Of a stretch of DNA of 64,000 nucleotides, positions 42,824-55,694 are shown one piece after another. The stretch's first letter is position 1. Each line of letters opens with the position of its first letter. A program made the translations under genes and the position numbers. Below the pieces are notes generated by a model. That model had not been told where the DNA came from. It did not search any database and saw only the letters and a program-made list of their open reading frames with translations. Location: assembly GCF_014764715.1 (NCBI RefSeq), contig NZ_JACXXE010000004.1, forward strand, positions 186,001 to 250,000, given 5' to 3'. The stretch comes from Bacillus crepusculi (lineage in GTDB: Bacteria; Bacillota; Bacilli; Bacillales; Bacillaceae).

Positions 42824-43813
42824 ATGTGTACAATTTATGAAATTGCCAAGCGTTGCGGGGTTTCGACCACCACTGTTTCTAGGGTGCTGAATCATCATCC
42901 ATATGTGTCAGAGGAAAAGCGGCAGCACATTTTACAGGTGATGAAGGAAATGGAGTATACACCGAGTTCAGCCGCTCGCACCCTTCGTTCACATCAGACA
43001 AAAACCATTGCTGTGTCTGTCCCGGCGGTGGACCATCCTTTTTTTGCACAATTGATTAAAGGCATTTCAAAGGAAGCTCTAGATCAAGGATATAAAGCCA
43101 TCGTGCTTCAGACGTTTTACCAGGAATCACTAGAGCTTGAAGGGCTTCAATTATTAAAAAGAAAAGAAGTAGATGGTGTCATCTTAGGAGCATTAGAAAA
43201 TCAGTGGGAAAAGATCGAGCCATTTTTAACAAACGGCCCCATTGTGATGGCGAATGAATATCATCAAACAGCAGACATCCCGATTATTGGATACGATGAG
43301 CGTGAAGCTGCCTATAAAGCGGTTGACTACTTGATTCGGTCGGGGCGTAAATCGATTGGGTTTTGCTTTGATACAGAAAGCAGTGAAGCGCAGAAACAGA
43401 GGAGGCAGGGCTACCTTGATGCGCTTTCTGCTCACGGTTTGCCGTTAAATGAAGCTTGGCTGTTCGGGCAGGCCTTTACCATTGAAGACGGCTTTCGTTT
43501 AATGAACTTGATCCATGACATGCCGGATACACCTGATGCCATTTTCACCGGCAATGACCAAGTCGCAGCAGGGCTCATTAAACAGGCCATTTCATACGGT
43601 TATCAAATCCCTAAGGATCTAGCAGTGATCGGCTATGACAACCAAGACATTTGTGAGGTGACAGCTCCAACGATCACCACAATCGACATCCCGATCGTAG
43701 AGCTTGGCCAGCGGTCTGTGCAGCAAATGATCGAGCTCCTACAAGACCAAAAACCATTACAGCGTGACCATATCCAGCTACCTACACGGCTCGTGACAAG
43801 AGAATCTACATAA
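42824..43813 (+). CDS. ntdR: LacI-family regulator NtdR
   Basis: About 329 residues from the ATG at 42824 (AAAGGATTTG upstream), which places the helix-turn-helix (CTIYEIAKRCGVSTTTVSRV) at the very N-terminus as in all LacI proteins; a longer frame back to 42680 overlaps ntdA and is rejected. A ribose-binding-protein-like effector domain follows (GYDERE, GNDQVAAGL, VIGYDNQDI). In B. subtilis NtdR activates ntdABC in response to the product NTD. Divergent from ntdA as expected. Confidence 0.92.
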   Translation: MCTIYEIAKRCGVSTTTVSRVLNHHPYVSEEKRQHILQVMKEMEYTPSSAARTLRSHQTKTIAVSVPAVDHPFFAQLIKGISKEALDQGYKAIVLQTFYQESLELEGLQLLKRKEVDGVILGALENQWEKIEPFLTNGPIVMANEYHQTADIPIIGYDEREAAYKAVDYLIRSGRKSIGFCFDTESSEAQKQRRQGYLDALSAHGLPLNEAWLFGQAFTIEDGFRLMNLIHDMPDTPDAIFTGNDQVAAGLIKQAISYGYQIPKDLAVIGYDNQDICEVTAPTITTIDIPIVELGQRSVQQMIELLQDQKPLQRDHIQLPTRLVTREST

Positions 43814-43815
43814 AC

Positions 43816-43850
43816 AAAAAAAAGACTGAGAAAGCTCTCAGTCTTTTTTA
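43816..43850. terminator. Bidirectional intrinsic terminator
   Basis: GACTGAGA (43824-43831) pairs with TCTCAGTC (43836-43843), with A-run before and T-run after, between convergent ntdR and lctP. Confidence 0.93.
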
Positions 43851-43865
43851 AATCAATCTATGAAC

Positions 43866-45488
43866 CTATACAAATTGAGCAAGAATGAATGTCCATACAC
43901 ACACAATGCCGAGCAGGATGAAGCTGTACTTCACGGTCTTTTGAAAGAGCTCAGATTCTTTACCTGTTTCTCCAACAGCTGCTGTAGCGATGGCGATTGA
44001 TTGTGGAGAAATTAACTTCGCCATCACACCACCGGTCGTATTCGCCCCGATTAACAAACCTGCCTGTGAACCAATTTGAGAAGCAGTGACCGCTTGAAGG
44101 TTACCGAATAAGGCATTGTTACTCACGACAGACCCCGTAATAAACACGCCGATCCACCCAAGCACTGGGCTGACAAGCGGGAACAAATCACCTGTTTTGG
44201 CAAGTGCAAGCCCAATAGCTGAACTTAGTCCAGCGAAGTTCGCCAAGTTAGCAAAGCCCATCACAAAACAAATGGTAAGAACAGGCACCCAAAGCTCCTT
44301 CACCGCTGCTTTTAAGCAGGCAGCGCCTTCTGTTAATGTAATATGTCTGCTAAACAACCCTGTCAGCATCACTGCAATCAAAATGGCGGTACCTGTTGCA
44401 CTGATGACATCTATTTTAAAGATGGCATCTATAGGTGTTTCTGTTTGTGCAATGGGTGGTAATTTCACAATTTGCTGATGCAGAAACGGCATTTTCACTA
44501 AAATCGTCGTCCAGTTGAGCGGGCCGCCTACAGCAAACAATGCTTTAAATGCTGGCAGACTCCAAACCGTAATAACGGCGGTTAAAATATAGAACGGAGA
44601 CCATGCTTTCAGCACTTCAACGCCACGATACGTTTGCTTTTGTTCAATCGCTGGCGCTCCTTCTTCTCGATAAATGTGTTTTGGCTGCCATTTTCGAAGA
44701 AATAAAGTCAAAATGCCCATACTTGCTAAGGCAGAAATAATGTTGGCAAGCTCAGGACCCATCGTCACCATTGTGACAGCCTGTAAAATGGCATAGCTTC
44801 CACTCACAACAAGCAAGGCTGGCAGTGTTTCTTTCATTCCTTTGAAGCCATCTACAATGAGTATGAGAAGAAAAGGAATACAGAATGAAAGAAACGGGAT
44901 CGTATATACAAGGGTTTGAGATAATGCAAGCGGCGTCATATTGCCCATTTGTGCCCCTGTAATGACCGGGATGCCCACTGCACCAAATGCGCCAGACGCA
45001 GCATTCGCAATTAAGCAGAGCATCGCAGCTTTCAGCGGTTTAAACCCAAGCTCTGTCAAGAGAGCGGCACTGATCGCAATCGGCACACCAAACCCAGCGG
45101 CTCCCTCTAAAAATGCGTTAAAGCTAAAACCAATTAATAAGAGCTGAAGACGTTGATCTTGAGAGATTCCTGCAATACTAGAACGAATGACATCAAATTT
45201 TCCAGATTTCACAGCAATTTTATAGAGCCATACCGCCATGATGACGATATATCCAATCGGCCACAGCCCACTAGATATACCGAGCAGCACAGCAGATAGC
45301 GCCTTTTCAACTGGCATATGAAAGAAGAAAACAGCTGTAACAAAACTGACGATTAAGGTAAAACAAGCGGCTAGAACACCTTTTAACTTAAATACGGTTA
45401 ATGCAAGTAGGAAAAACAAAATCGGAAGCATTGCCACCAATGCACTGACGAACTCATTACCAAACGGATCATATATTTGCTGCCACAT
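43866..45488 (-). CDS. lctP: L-lactate permease LctP
   Basis: A 540-residue LctP/LldP-family permease with about 13 helices. [20 protein letters not shown] and [20 protein letters not shown] … [20 protein letters not shown] are the conserved stretches of this family. It moves lactate with a proton, and with Ldh handles lactate made in fermentation. It follows ldh by 43 bp in the same operon, under the two Rex sites upstream of ldh. Confidence 0.93.
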   Translation of the reverse strand: MWQQIYDPFGNEFVSALVAMLPILFFLLALTVFKLKGVLAACFTLIVSFVTAVFFFHMPVEKALSAVLLGISSGLWPIGYIVIMAVWLYKIAVKSGKFDVIRSSIAGISQDQRLQLLLIGFSFNAFLEGAAGFGVPIAISAALLTELGFKPLKAAMLCLIANAASGAFGAVGIPVITGAQMGNMTPLALSQTLVYTIPFLSFCIPFLLILIVDGFKGMKETLPALLVVSGSYAILQAVTMVTMGPELANIISALASMGILTLFLRKWQPKHIYREEGAPAIEQKQTYRGVEVLKAWSPFYILTAVITVWSLPAFKALFAVGGPLNWTTILVKMPFLHQQIVKLPPIAQTETPIDAIFKIDVISATGTAILIAVMLTGLFSRHITLTEGAACLKAAVKELWVPVLTICFVMGFANLANFAGLSSAIGLALAKTGDLFPLVSPVLGWIGVFITGSVVSNNALFGNLQAVTASQIGSQAGLLIGANTTGGVMAKLISPQSIAIATAAVGETGKESELFQKTVKYSFILLGIVCVWTFILAQFV

Positions 45489-45531
45489 AGTGATTCATCC
45501 TTTTCTGCTCAGATAGGTTGCCTTTGATTGC

Positions 45532-46479
<948 letters not shown>

Positions 46480-46517
46480 TTATCTCATCCTCCTGAGTAA
46501 AACTAGGTTGTTTTTGT

Positions 46518-46535
46518 ATGTGAAGTATTTCACAT
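46518..46535. promoter_or_regulatory. Rex site 1 upstream of ldh
   Basis: ATGTGAAGTATTTCACAT, a TGTGAA-N4-TTCACA palindrome matching the Rex (NADH-sensing repressor) consensus. Downstream of the predicted -10. Confidence 0.82.
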
Positions 46536-46539
46536 TATT

Positions 46540-46568
46540 ATTGTGCAACACTTCACAAACTTTTGCAA
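46540..46568 (-). promoter_or_regulatory. ldh promoter overlapped by Rex site 2
   Basis: Minus strand TTGCAA-N17-CACAAT. Rex site 2, TTGTGCAACACTTCACAA (46541-46558), covers the -10 and spacer; it has one mismatch to TTGTGAA-N4-TTCACAA. Binding would block RNA polymerase when NADH is low. Confidence 0.78.
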
Positions 46569-46656
46569 GAGGGTTGCTCAAAAAATATATGTAGCGAATT
46601 TGTGAACACACTTATTGTGCTTTCAAAGCGCTGTCTCCATACATTATTTCCACAAG

Positions 46657-46690
46657 AAAAAAGCTGCCAAACAATTGCCGGCAGCTTTTT
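46657..46690 (-). terminator. ycgA intrinsic terminator
   Basis: AAAAAGCTGCC pairs with GGCAGCTTTTT just after the ycgA stop (minus strand). Confidence 0.88.
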
Positions 46691-46696
46691 ATATGT

Positions 46697-48127
46697 TTAA
46701 TAAGGTCCCCAGTTGATCATAACGCCGATACAAATAAACACAAGACCGATGACAAACCAGATGAGCGCAAGCGGCACCATAAAACGCAGCCACTTCACAT
46801 AAGGAATACCACTTGCAGCAAGCACAGCCATCAACACACCGGATGTCGGATTGACGCAGTTGACTACGCCTTCTCCAAGCATCACTGCTTCTACAGCTAC
46901 CTGTCTTGTGATGCCCATTAAATCAGCGAGCGGCGCAAGAATCGGAATAAAAACAACTGCTTCTCCTGATCCTGATGAAATCAAAAAGTGTAGAAGCGCA
47001 CTCGCAATATACATCCCAATCGCTCCAGCAATCGGGCTAAATCCTGTCAGCATACTCGCTAAGCCATTGACCACAGTATCAAGCAGCTTACCGTTTTCTA
47101 AAATGACTGAAATGCATCGTGCCATCCCGACAATCAGTGCACCGTATACAAGGCTTTGACAGCCGACAATAAACGTTTTTGCAATATCATTGGCCGCCAA
47201 TCCGCCGAGCAGTCCAGCAGCGATCGCCATAAAAATAAACACACCCGCCATTTCCTTATCGGTCCAGCCAAGCTGAAGTGCGCCATATAAAAATCCGCCA
47301 AGTGACAAACCACACACCGCTAAAATCAGCTTATGTCTTCCGGTAAAGTCAGGCTTGTCCACTGATTCCGTATCGGCTCCTCCAAGTCCCTTAGCGGGAA
47401 ACCATTGATCGCCAAGAAGGCTTCCCTTCTCTTTGTTCTTCAGTCGTTTTGTATATAAGTAGATGTACACAATACTAGAAATCAGAAAGCAAAGATAAAT
47501 AATGACACGAAGGCCAATTCCAGAAAAGATCGGCAGCTCTGCAATCGTTTGAGATAAGCCTAATGGAGATGGAGATAAAATCGTAGCGTTAAAACCGGCA
47601 TAGCAGCCGATGTAAATGACCGCCGCTCCCGCCACAGCGTCCCACTTCAAGGAACGTGCCACAATGATGCCGATTGGAATAAACCCAATGACAGAGTTCA
47701 CGACAATTCCAGTCGTCCCAAGCACAGAAAATAATCCCCCGACAATACAAATAAACAATAATTGCTTCGTTTGAAACCGGCTGATGACATGGTGAATCAT
47801 TCCGTTAATGGCACCTGTCTTCTCCAAGATTGCAATGGTTCCGCCAGTAAATAGAATCAGAAAAATAATGGAAGATGACCCCACCATTCCTTCTTGAATG
47901 GCTGTGAAAAATCCAACCGCACTCACTGGTGATTGATCAATACGATGATAGCTGCCAGGAACGGCTGTTGTGATCTCCCCTGATGTCTTTCGATCAAACT
48001 CACCCGCTGGTACAAAATACGTTGCAATGGTACAAATCAGTGCAATCATAAATAAGAGCACATACGCATCCGGCATCTGAAGTTTTCTTTTTTGTTTCTT
48101 AGGTGCTGATACTGTCGCTGTTTTCAT
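46697..48127 (-). CDS. ycgA: YfcC/DcuC-type membrane carrier YcgA
   Basis: A 476-residue membrane protein of the C4-dicarboxylate / YfcC family with about 12-13 helices. [12 protein letters not shown] near the N-terminus, [40 protein letters not shown] and [19 protein letters not shown] are the family's conserved loops. Possible substrates are arginine/ornithine-like or peptide-related compounds, or dicarboxylates. It is divergent from the amhX amidohydrolase, suggesting import of an N-acyl amino acid for AmhX; this partnership is inference. Confidence 0.87.
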   Translation of the reverse strand: MKTATVSAPKKQKRKLQMPDAYVLLFMIALICTIATYFVPAGEFDRKTSGEITTAVPGSYHRIDQSPVSAVGFFTAIQEGMVGSSSIIFLILFTGGTIAILEKTGAINGMIHHVISRFQTKQLLFICIVGGLFSVLGTTGIVVNSVIGFIPIGIIVARSLKWDAVAGAAVIYIGCYAGFNATILSPSPLGLSQTIAELPIFSGIGLRVIIYLCFLISSIVYIYLYTKRLKNKEKGSLLGDQWFPAKGLGGADTESVDKPDFTGRHKLILAVCGLSLGGFLYGALQLGWTDKEMAGVFIFMAIAAGLLGGLAANDIAKTFIVGCQSLVYGALIVGMARCISVILENGKLLDTVVNGLASMLTGFSPIAGAIGMYIASALLHFLISSGSGEAVVFIPILAPLADLMGITRQVAVEAVMLGEGVVNCVNPTSGVLMAVLAASGIPYVKWLRFMVPLALIWFVIGLVFICIGVMINWGPY

Positions 48128-48280
48128 CTGTCAAAACCCCTTTATCCCGACCTCTATTTCACTTAATTTTCTGAATAATCAAATGATGTGTTATATTATA
48201 AACACTGATGATATTTAAGATCAATATTATTTCACTAAAAGAATGTTTTGGCAGATTATCTGTCAGCAAGGAGGCTTCTC

Positions 48281-49408
48281 ATGACAACTTTGACAAACGA
48301 GATGAAACAAACCGTGACAGACATCTTTGAACATCTGCACGCCCATCCAGAAATCAGCTGGGAAGAGACAAATACGACGGCTTATATTGAAGATCTATTA
48401 AAGAAATTAGGCTGTAAAACGAGAACATTTGAAGACTGTACAGGGGTAATCGGTGAAATTGGGGAAGGCGCACCAGTGGTTGCTGTGAGAGCCGATATTG
48501 ACGCCCTCTGGCAGGAAGTAGATGGCGTTTTCCAAGCCAACCATTCATGCGGACACGATGCACATATGACGATGGCACTTGGGACATTCATGGCATTGAA
48601 AGAAAAAGAACTCCCAAGTGGCACGATCCGATTCATTTTTCAGCCTGCTGAAGAAAGAGGCGGCGGCGCTTTAAAGATGATCGAAAAAGGTGTGTTAGCT
48701 GACGTCGATTATTTATACGGGGTGCATGTGCGCCCAATTCAAGAAACCTTAAACGGACGCTGCGCTCCTGCCATTTTGCATGGATCAAGTAATCATTACG
48801 TCGGGACCATTCTAGGGGAGGAAGCACACGGTGCACGCCCGCACCTTGGGGTCAACGTCATTGAAGTCGCATCTACCCTCGTGCAAAGACTGGCGCATAT
48901 CCATGTCGATCCAAGAGTCGCGCATTCTGTGAAAATGACCAATCTAAACGCTGGGGGCGGCAGCTCAAACATCATACCTGGAAAGGCATCCTTTACATTA
49001 GATGTTCGAGCACAAACAAACGAAGTGATGGATGAACTTGAAAAGGAAATTGAAAGAGCCGTTCATTCTGTAGCAGATGCCTTCGGCGCTTCTATTACAC
49101 TTTCAACAGATCACCGTTTACCAGCGGCGACATTAAATGAGGATGCCGTTCAAATCATGTCTAATGCGATTGAACACGTTTTAGGCAAAGAACAGCTCGA
49201 CCCGCCCATCGTGACAACAGGCGGAGAGGACTTTCACTTTTATGCAGCAAAAGTTCCGCATATCAAATCCACGATGCTCGGATTAGGCTGTGATTTAACA
49301 CCAGGTCTCCACCATCCTTATATGACATTCGACCGCTCTGCTATCTTTACCGGCATTGAGATATTGACTGAGGCTGTATACAAAACGCTTCAGCAACAGT
49401 CATCGTAA
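48281..49408 (+). CDS. amhX: M20-family amidohydrolase AmhX
   Basis: About 375 residues from the ATG at 48281 (AAGGAGGCTTCTC upstream; an earlier ATG at 48248 lacks a site). M20/ACY1 metallo-aminoacylase: [31 protein letters not shown] (metal His/Asp), [10 protein letters not shown] (catalytic Glu) and GGEDFHFY. Such enzymes hydrolyse N-acyl amino acids or related amides in the cytoplasm. Matches B. subtilis amhX, also next to ycgA and opuAC. Confidence 0.9.
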   Translation: MTTLTNEMKQTVTDIFEHLHAHPEISWEETNTTAYIEDLLKKLGCKTRTFEDCTGVIGEIGEGAPVVAVRADIDALWQEVDGVFQANHSCGHDAHMTMALGTFMALKEKELPSGTIRFIFQPAEERGGGALKMIEKGVLADVDYLYGVHVRPIQETLNGRCAPAILHGSSNHYVGTILGEEAHGARPHLGVNVIEVASTLVQRLAHIHVDPRVAHSVKMTNLNAGGGSSNIIPGKASFTLDVRAQTNEVMDELEKEIERAVHSVADAFGASITLSTDHRLPAATLNEDAVQIMSNAIEHVLGKEQLDPPIVTTGGEDFHFYAAKVPHIKSTMLGLGCDLTPGLHHPYMTFDRSAIFTGIEILTEAVYKTLQQQSS

Positions 49409-49413
49409 TAAAA

Positions 49414-49445
49414 TAAAAAAGCCACCCGTCTTCAAGGCGGGTGGT
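49414..49445 (-). terminator. Terminator of the SDR gene
   Basis: GCCACCCG (49421-49428) pairs with CGGGTGGT (49438-49445); on the minus strand TTTTTTATTT follows. Confidence 0.88.
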
Positions 49446-49455
49446 CTACTTATGA

Positions 49456-50178
49456 TTAAGCATTCAAATCTGTCATTGCTGGGACATTGATTTCTTTCAC
49501 ACAGGATACCCTTGATAAATGAATCACACATCTCGCAAGCTCCACAATATCTTGTACAGGTATTCTCGTTTCATCATATAATGAGATGGCTTTTTCTGCT
49601 CCATCCTCATATGGGACTTCCGCCGCCAGCTCTCCCGGATTGATACAAGTGACGGATATTTTATCTTTTCTCACGTGCTCTCTAAGAGCATTCACGATCC
49701 CGCGCAAGCCAAATTTAGACGCAACAAAGGAAACCTGCGACAGGTTCGTATGGTCGAGTCCCGCAGTCGAGCCAACCACAATCATCTTTCCATTCTTCGA
49801 TTTCCTTACGTGCGGAAGCAATGCTTGGATGTAGGTAATCGTTGAAGTCACATTCACATTGATTAAATGAGCGATATCCTCTGGCTGATCCTGATCGAAT
49901 GAGTAATCGTCCTCAAAGCCTCGTTTCTCCCATAAACCGACGTTATAAATCAGTACATCAATGGTCTTGTTCTCCAATGCTTCGAGCATAAAAGGGATAT
50001 GGGTTTGGCTTGATAAATCGATTTTCAGCCAAATTCTATGTACTCCGTCATCTATGTTCAAACTACTTGGTTCACTTCGCGACACAATCCAAACTGTATC
50101 TCCACTTGAAGGAAGACCTTTCACAAAAGCGTCCCCTAATCCTTGACTTGCGCCGAATATGATATAGTTTTTACTCAT
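49456..50178 (-). CDS. Short-chain dehydrogenase-like protein lacking the catalytic Tyr
   Basis: A 240-residue SDR-fold protein. The cofactor motif IIFGASQGLGDAF, the NVG strand (VLIYNVG), Asn in NVNVTSTI and Ser in VVGSTAGLD are present. The active-site YxxxK reads FVASK (in VSFVASKFGLRG), so the Tyr is replaced by Phe (codon TTT). It may be catalytically weak, use another mechanism, or act as a non-enzymatic NAD(P)-binding protein. No close family recognised; not present at this place in the B. subtilis order as I recall it. Confidence 0.82.
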   Translation of the reverse strand: MSKNYIIFGASQGLGDAFVKGLPSSGDTVWIVSRSEPSSLNIDDGVHRIWLKIDLSSQTHIPFMLEALENKTIDVLIYNVGLWEKRGFEDDYSFDQDQPEDIAHLINVNVTSTITYIQALLPHVRKSKNGKMIVVGSTAGLDHTNLSQVSFVASKFGLRGIVNALREHVRKDKISVTCINPGELAAEVPYEDGAEKAISLYDETRIPVQDIVELARCVIHLSRVSCVKEINVPAMTDLNA

Positions 50179-50311
50179 TGGCTCCTCCTTCTATGGCTTG
50201 CAAGCCCCCATTCATACAGCGGCTCGACTGTAAGCGTTTTATACCTATATCATACAAGTTCTAAGAAACGCTTGCCTCTTTTGTGCCTGCCTTCCCTTTC
50301 TCATGGCTTGA

Positions 50312-51073
50312 CTACCTGATTTCTTCTAATTCTGCTGGTAACTCACGCGCCTCTACAAAGCATTTGATCATTTCGGTAAAGAGGTCCTTCTTTTCAAATG
50401 TAAATGTATGCCCAATGGCTGGAACGATGAATCCTTTTGCCTTTGGGTGTGCATTCGTTATTTTTTTCGCTGACCGTTTCATGATGCCTTTTTCCTTTTC
50501 TCCCACTGTGACAAGAATCCTCGCCTTCGCTTGTTGAAACGTGTCTGGAAGCTTGTAATGCAGGTTTTCTTGAAACATCGTAAGAAGGGTTTCCTTCCGC
50601 AGATGTTTTGAATCAGCCGCATAGCTTTCCAGCACATAGGTTGGAAGCCCCATCTTTTCAGCTTGGAGCTGGATAAACCAATCCTTCTTTAATAACGGGT
50701 ACATAAGAGGTAAAATGGGCTTCACCATCAAGTAGAGCCACGGCAATGGCATCACTAGGGCGCTATTGATCACGGCGATGTCTATGAGGTCTGGCTCTCT
50801 CGATAACACATCAACGGCAATCTGCGCACCTAGAGAGAACCCTACGAGAATGACTGTACGGCCGTGCGCATGCTCTTCAACCCATGAGATGATCTCACGG
50901 GTGCTTTCTCGCATGGAAAATAGCTGTTCATTTGCTCTAGTCCCGTGACCGATGAGATCAGGGGTATAGCAATCATACGTTTCTTTAAATGCTTCCATCT
51001 GTTCCTTCCACATCCAGCTGCTTACTCCTCCGCCATGTAGAAAAATCATGATTGGCTTATCCATATCCATCAT
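50312..51073 (-). CDS. Alpha/beta hydrolase
   Basis: About 253 residues from the ATG at 51073; ATGs at 51064, 51070 and 51091 are alternatives. The frame reaches 51178 but would then cross the opuAC terminator hairpin. MIFLHGGGVSSWMW (oxyanion loop), DLIGHGTR, VGFSLGAQIA (nucleophile elbow GxSxG), and IGHTFTFE (catalytic His) show the alpha/beta-hydrolase fold. No signal peptide. Substrate unknown; esterase, lipase or haloperoxidase-like activity all possible. Confidence 0.82.
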   Translation of the reverse strand: MMDMDKPIMIFLHGGGVSSWMWKEQMEAFKETYDCYTPDLIGHGTRANEQLFSMRESTREIISWVEEHAHGRTVILVGFSLGAQIAVDVLSREPDLIDIAVINSALVMPLPWLYLMVKPILPLMYPLLKKDWFIQLQAEKMGLPTYVLESYAADSKHLRKETLLTMFQENLHYKLPDTFQQAKARILVTVGEKEKGIMKRSAKKITNAHPKAKGFIVPAIGHTFTFEKKDLFTEMIKCFVEARELPAELEEIR

Positions 51074-51104
51074 CGACAACTCGTCCACCATCCTTATGTA
51101 TAAG

Positions 51105-51139
51105 AAAAAAGCAGCCGCTTTTTGAGCAGACTGCTTTTT
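51105..51139. terminator. opuAC terminator
   Basis: AAAAAAGCAG (51105-51114) pairs with CTGCTTTTT (51131-51139); T-runs on both strands. Serves the OpuA operon. Confidence 0.88.
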
Positions 51140-51182
51140 CCATATGCTCCCTTCTATTATAAGGGAACTGTTATACAATTGG

Positions 51183-52918
<1,736 letters not shown>

Positions 52919-52919
52919 C

Positions 52920-54188
52920 TTATTCTACCTCCTGTGCAGAAGGCTCTTGTGTTTTTATTTCCTCAAGCTTGTTAGAAGACATGTTGATATACTCATCATT
53001 ACCTGATAATGCACCAATTAATGCACCTCTGACCACAATACCCTTCATTCTGTTTTTCTCATCTACAACTGCAATTGGAATGTTTGCCGCATCAGACACT
53101 GCATCAAAGATTTCTGTCAAATACGTAGATTCCAATACCGTCGTGAATTCTTTATCAAGAACTGTTTCAAGCGACGCACCTGTTTCCGCCGCCTTTTTCG
53201 CTGCTTGTGCAGAAATAACACCTAACAAATGCTTTTTCTTATCCACTGCATAGATAGACGAAATACCAAGGTTCTTCATAAGTGTGAGCGCAACGCGAGC
53301 CCCTTTGTCGATCTGAACCGTTTCTGCACGTTTCATAATATGACCAGCGGTTAATACTTTAGAAAGATCCACATCTTCTACGAAACGTTCTACATATTCA
53401 TTCGATGGATTCATTAGAATTTCTTCTGGTGTCCCGATTTGAACGATATTTCCGTCCTTCATCAGGACAATGCGGTCACCAATACGAAGCGCTTCATCTA
53501 AGTCATGGGTAATGAAAATAATCGTTTTTCCTACAGACGTATGAAGCTCAAGCAATTCATCCTGCATATCTTTACGAATTAATGGATCTAGTGCACTGAA
53601 TGCTTCATCCATTAATAAAATGTCAGGGTCATTTGCTAATGCACGAGCCAATCCAACACGCTGCTGCATCCCACCACTTAATTGATTTGGGTATTGCTCT
53701 TCAAAGCCTTCAAGTCCAACAAGCTTTAAAGATTCAAGCGCTTTTGCGCGGCGCTCTTCTTTTTCTACACCTTGCAATTCAAGTCCGTACTCCGTGTTCT
53801 CAAGAATTGTACGATGCGGGAACAATGCGAAGTTTTGGAAAACCATGCTGATCTTTTTCCGTCTCACTTCACGCAATTGATCCTTTGACATATTTGTTAT
53901 CATATCCCCATCAATAAATATTTCTCCGGAGGTTGGTTCAATTAACCTATTTAGCAGCCGCACAAGTGTGGACTTTCCGCTCCCTGATAGCCCCATGATG
54001 ACAAATATCTCGCCGTCATACACATCAAAATTTGCTCGATTGACACCAACTGTTGCGCCGGTCTCTTTCAGGATCTCTCTTTTTGTTTTCCCTTTTTCAA
54101 GCATTTGAGATGCTTTTTTAGCATTTTTACCGAAAATTTTAGATACATTATTTATCTTGATTTTGATATTTCTCTCTTCAGAATTCAT
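52920..54188 (-). CDS. opuAA: Glycine betaine ABC ATPase OpuAA
   Basis: About 422 residues from the ATG at 54188 (GGAGGGAAAAT upstream; an in-frame ATG at 54209 precedes that site). ABC ATPase with MGLSGSGKST (Walker A), LSGGMQQRVGLARAL (signature), ILLMDEAFSALDP (Walker B) and ITHDLDEAL, followed by two CBS domains (from about residue 285) that in OpuA-type importers sense ionic strength or cyclic-di-AMP. It powers betaine uptake under osmotic stress. Confidence 0.95.
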   Translation of the reverse strand: MNSEERNIKIKINNVSKIFGKNAKKASQMLEKGKTKREILKETGATVGVNRANFDVYDGEIFVIMGLSGSGKSTLVRLLNRLIEPTSGEIFIDGDMITNMSKDQLREVRRKKISMVFQNFALFPHRTILENTEYGLELQGVEKEERRAKALESLKLVGLEGFEEQYPNQLSGGMQQRVGLARALANDPDILLMDEAFSALDPLIRKDMQDELLELHTSVGKTIIFITHDLDEALRIGDRIVLMKDGNIVQIGTPEEILMNPSNEYVERFVEDVDLSKVLTAGHIMKRAETVQIDKGARVALTLMKNLGISSIYAVDKKKHLLGVISAQAAKKAAETGASLETVLDKEFTTVLESTYLTEIFDAVSDAANIPIAVVDEKNRMKGIVVRGALIGALSGNDEYINMSSNKLEEIKTQEPSAQEVE

Positions 54189-54209
54189 ATTTTCCCTCCA
54201 AATTAGCAT

Positions 54210-54535
54210 CTTTATAACCGTAACATAAGCGTTATGATGCGAACAATCTTTAGAATTCGCTTATTTCCGTACAATATGTATGAATTCCATATAGAGGTCT
54301 GGTGATTAGAGTTTATACGCCGTATTACTCGTAAATCCTATAGAATGCTTCATAAACTACATATTTTACGGGGTATTTTCTCTCATCAGACAATATTTTA
54401 CCGGAAATTCCTAATTGTGCTAAAAATAAGTCGAATGCTCATGACAACGGACTTTTTCATTCATGGGTGAACCATTCCCCTGAACAGGATTTACCCGATA
54501 ATGGTCACATAAAAACCAATTCCCTCAAATTTTAA
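54210..54535. other. Intergenic region upstream of opuA
   Basis: About 325 bp, AT-rich, between the opuAA start and the yceH terminator. It must hold the osmotically induced opuA promoter(s). Several -10-like A/T runs exist on the minus strand but no single promoter stands out, and no ORF or riboswitch was recognised. Confidence 0.6.
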
Positions 54536-54580
54536 TAAAAAAATAAAACAACTGCCTGCAACTTTAGTTACAGACAGCTC
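54536..54580 (-). terminator. yceH intrinsic terminator
   Basis: CTGCCTGCAAC pairs with GTTACAGACAG with two mismatches; on the minus strand TTGTTTTATTTTTTT follows. Confidence 0.8.
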
Positions 54581-54585
54581 ATTTT

Positions 54586-55680
54586 TTAGGACTCTAGGGC
54601 AGCCCGCTTAATATTATCTTGAAGCTCAAGCATACGTTTTGTTCCATCTTCGCGTAATCGTTTGTTTTCCTCTTCGATCTGCTTCGTCTCTTTCATCCCC
54701 TGTACAATCGTATTAAAGGAGGATTCAATCGTCTCTATGTCGATACTTGGACGGCCTGATAACTTGGCAATCTCAACACTTTGACTAGAGATATTTTCAG
54801 CATTTCGTTTCAGCATTTCATTTGTTCTTCTGTCCAGCTCACTCATTGAATCAGCCACAAGCTTTTGTCTTTTCGCTGTGACAGCTTGAATGATGCCATT
54901 TTTGAAAATTGGAATGGTGATGATGAACGCAGAGTTGATTTTCCCGATTAATTTCGTATTCCCACGCTGCAGCAAACGGATTTGCGGTGCCGTTTGAAGA
55001 GCCACCATCCGTGCCATATCAAGGTCATATACACGCTCTTCAAGCGCTTGAATGCCATTACGAAGCGTATCAAGCTCCATTTGTGCCAGCTGGTTTCCAC
55101 TAGCCGCTTTTTCTTCATAAGAAGGAACCAATTGCTTTAATTCTTCAATTTTCATTTGACCCGCTACGACATACTTTTCAAGCTCCATATAGTATTGAAT
55201 GTTATGCTCATACATTTCTTCAAGCGTCACAGTCGATTTGGTCATTTCGTCTTTATATTTACTGATTTCCACATTGATTTTTTCAATCTCCGCACCGAGC
55301 GTTTGATATTTACTGAAAATCTTTTCGATCATGCTACCGCCGCGCTTAAAGATTTTTGATAACAAACCACCCTTTGGCTCGTCAAAATCATTCTTATCAA
55401 AGCGATCCATAATCTTTCCAAGCTGCGTGAGCATCGTTCCTGAGTCTGTGACACTTGTTGAGCGCATCATGGAAAGGATACGATCAGAGAATTTAGAGAT
55501 TTCGACGGCCGGCTGCTTTCCGTATTCAAGCAGCTCAAGCTGATTTTTCGCATCAATCTGTCTCGCAATATTCTGCACTTCTGGTTCATTTCGAAGCTGA
55601 ACGCGAATGTCATCTGCCTTCTCAATGGTGATTTCCTCTTTATCAATTGAAATGATGTCATTTCCGTTTGTGTTTGTCAT
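54586..55680 (-). CDS. yceH: TelA-family toxic-anion-resistance protein YceH
   Basis: A 364-residue, largely alpha-helical soluble protein of the TelA/KlaA family (GTKLIGKINSAFIITIPIFK … NGIIQAV is the conserved core), with long coiled-coil stretches (GAEIEKINVEISKYKDE). Homologues accompany TerD/TerC proteins in tellurite and general envelope/metal stress loci. The biochemical role is not known. It is the last gene of the Ter locus and has its own terminator; 14 bp after yceG. Confidence 0.9.
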   Translation of the reverse strand: MTNTNGNDIISIDKEEITIEKADDIRVQLRNEPEVQNIARQIDAKNQLELLEYGKQPAVEISKFSDRILSMMRSTSVTDSGTMLTQLGKIMDRFDKNDFDEPKGGLLSKIFKRGGSMIEKIFSKYQTLGAEIEKINVEISKYKDEMTKSTVTLEEMYEHNIQYYMELEKYVVAGQMKIEELKQLVPSYEEKAASGNQLAQMELDTLRNGIQALEERVYDLDMARMVALQTAPQIRLLQRGNTKLIGKINSAFIITIPIFKNGIIQAVTAKRQKLVADSMSELDRRTNEMLKRNAENISSQSVEIAKLSGRPSIDIETIESSFNTIVQGMKETKQIEEENKRLREDGTKRMLELQDNIKRAALES

Positions 55681-55694
55681 AAGCTTTGATCTCC

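Noticed and set aside
54210-54535. Riboswitch in the opuA leader
   Set aside because: No conserved riboswitch core or terminator/antiterminator pair was visible.
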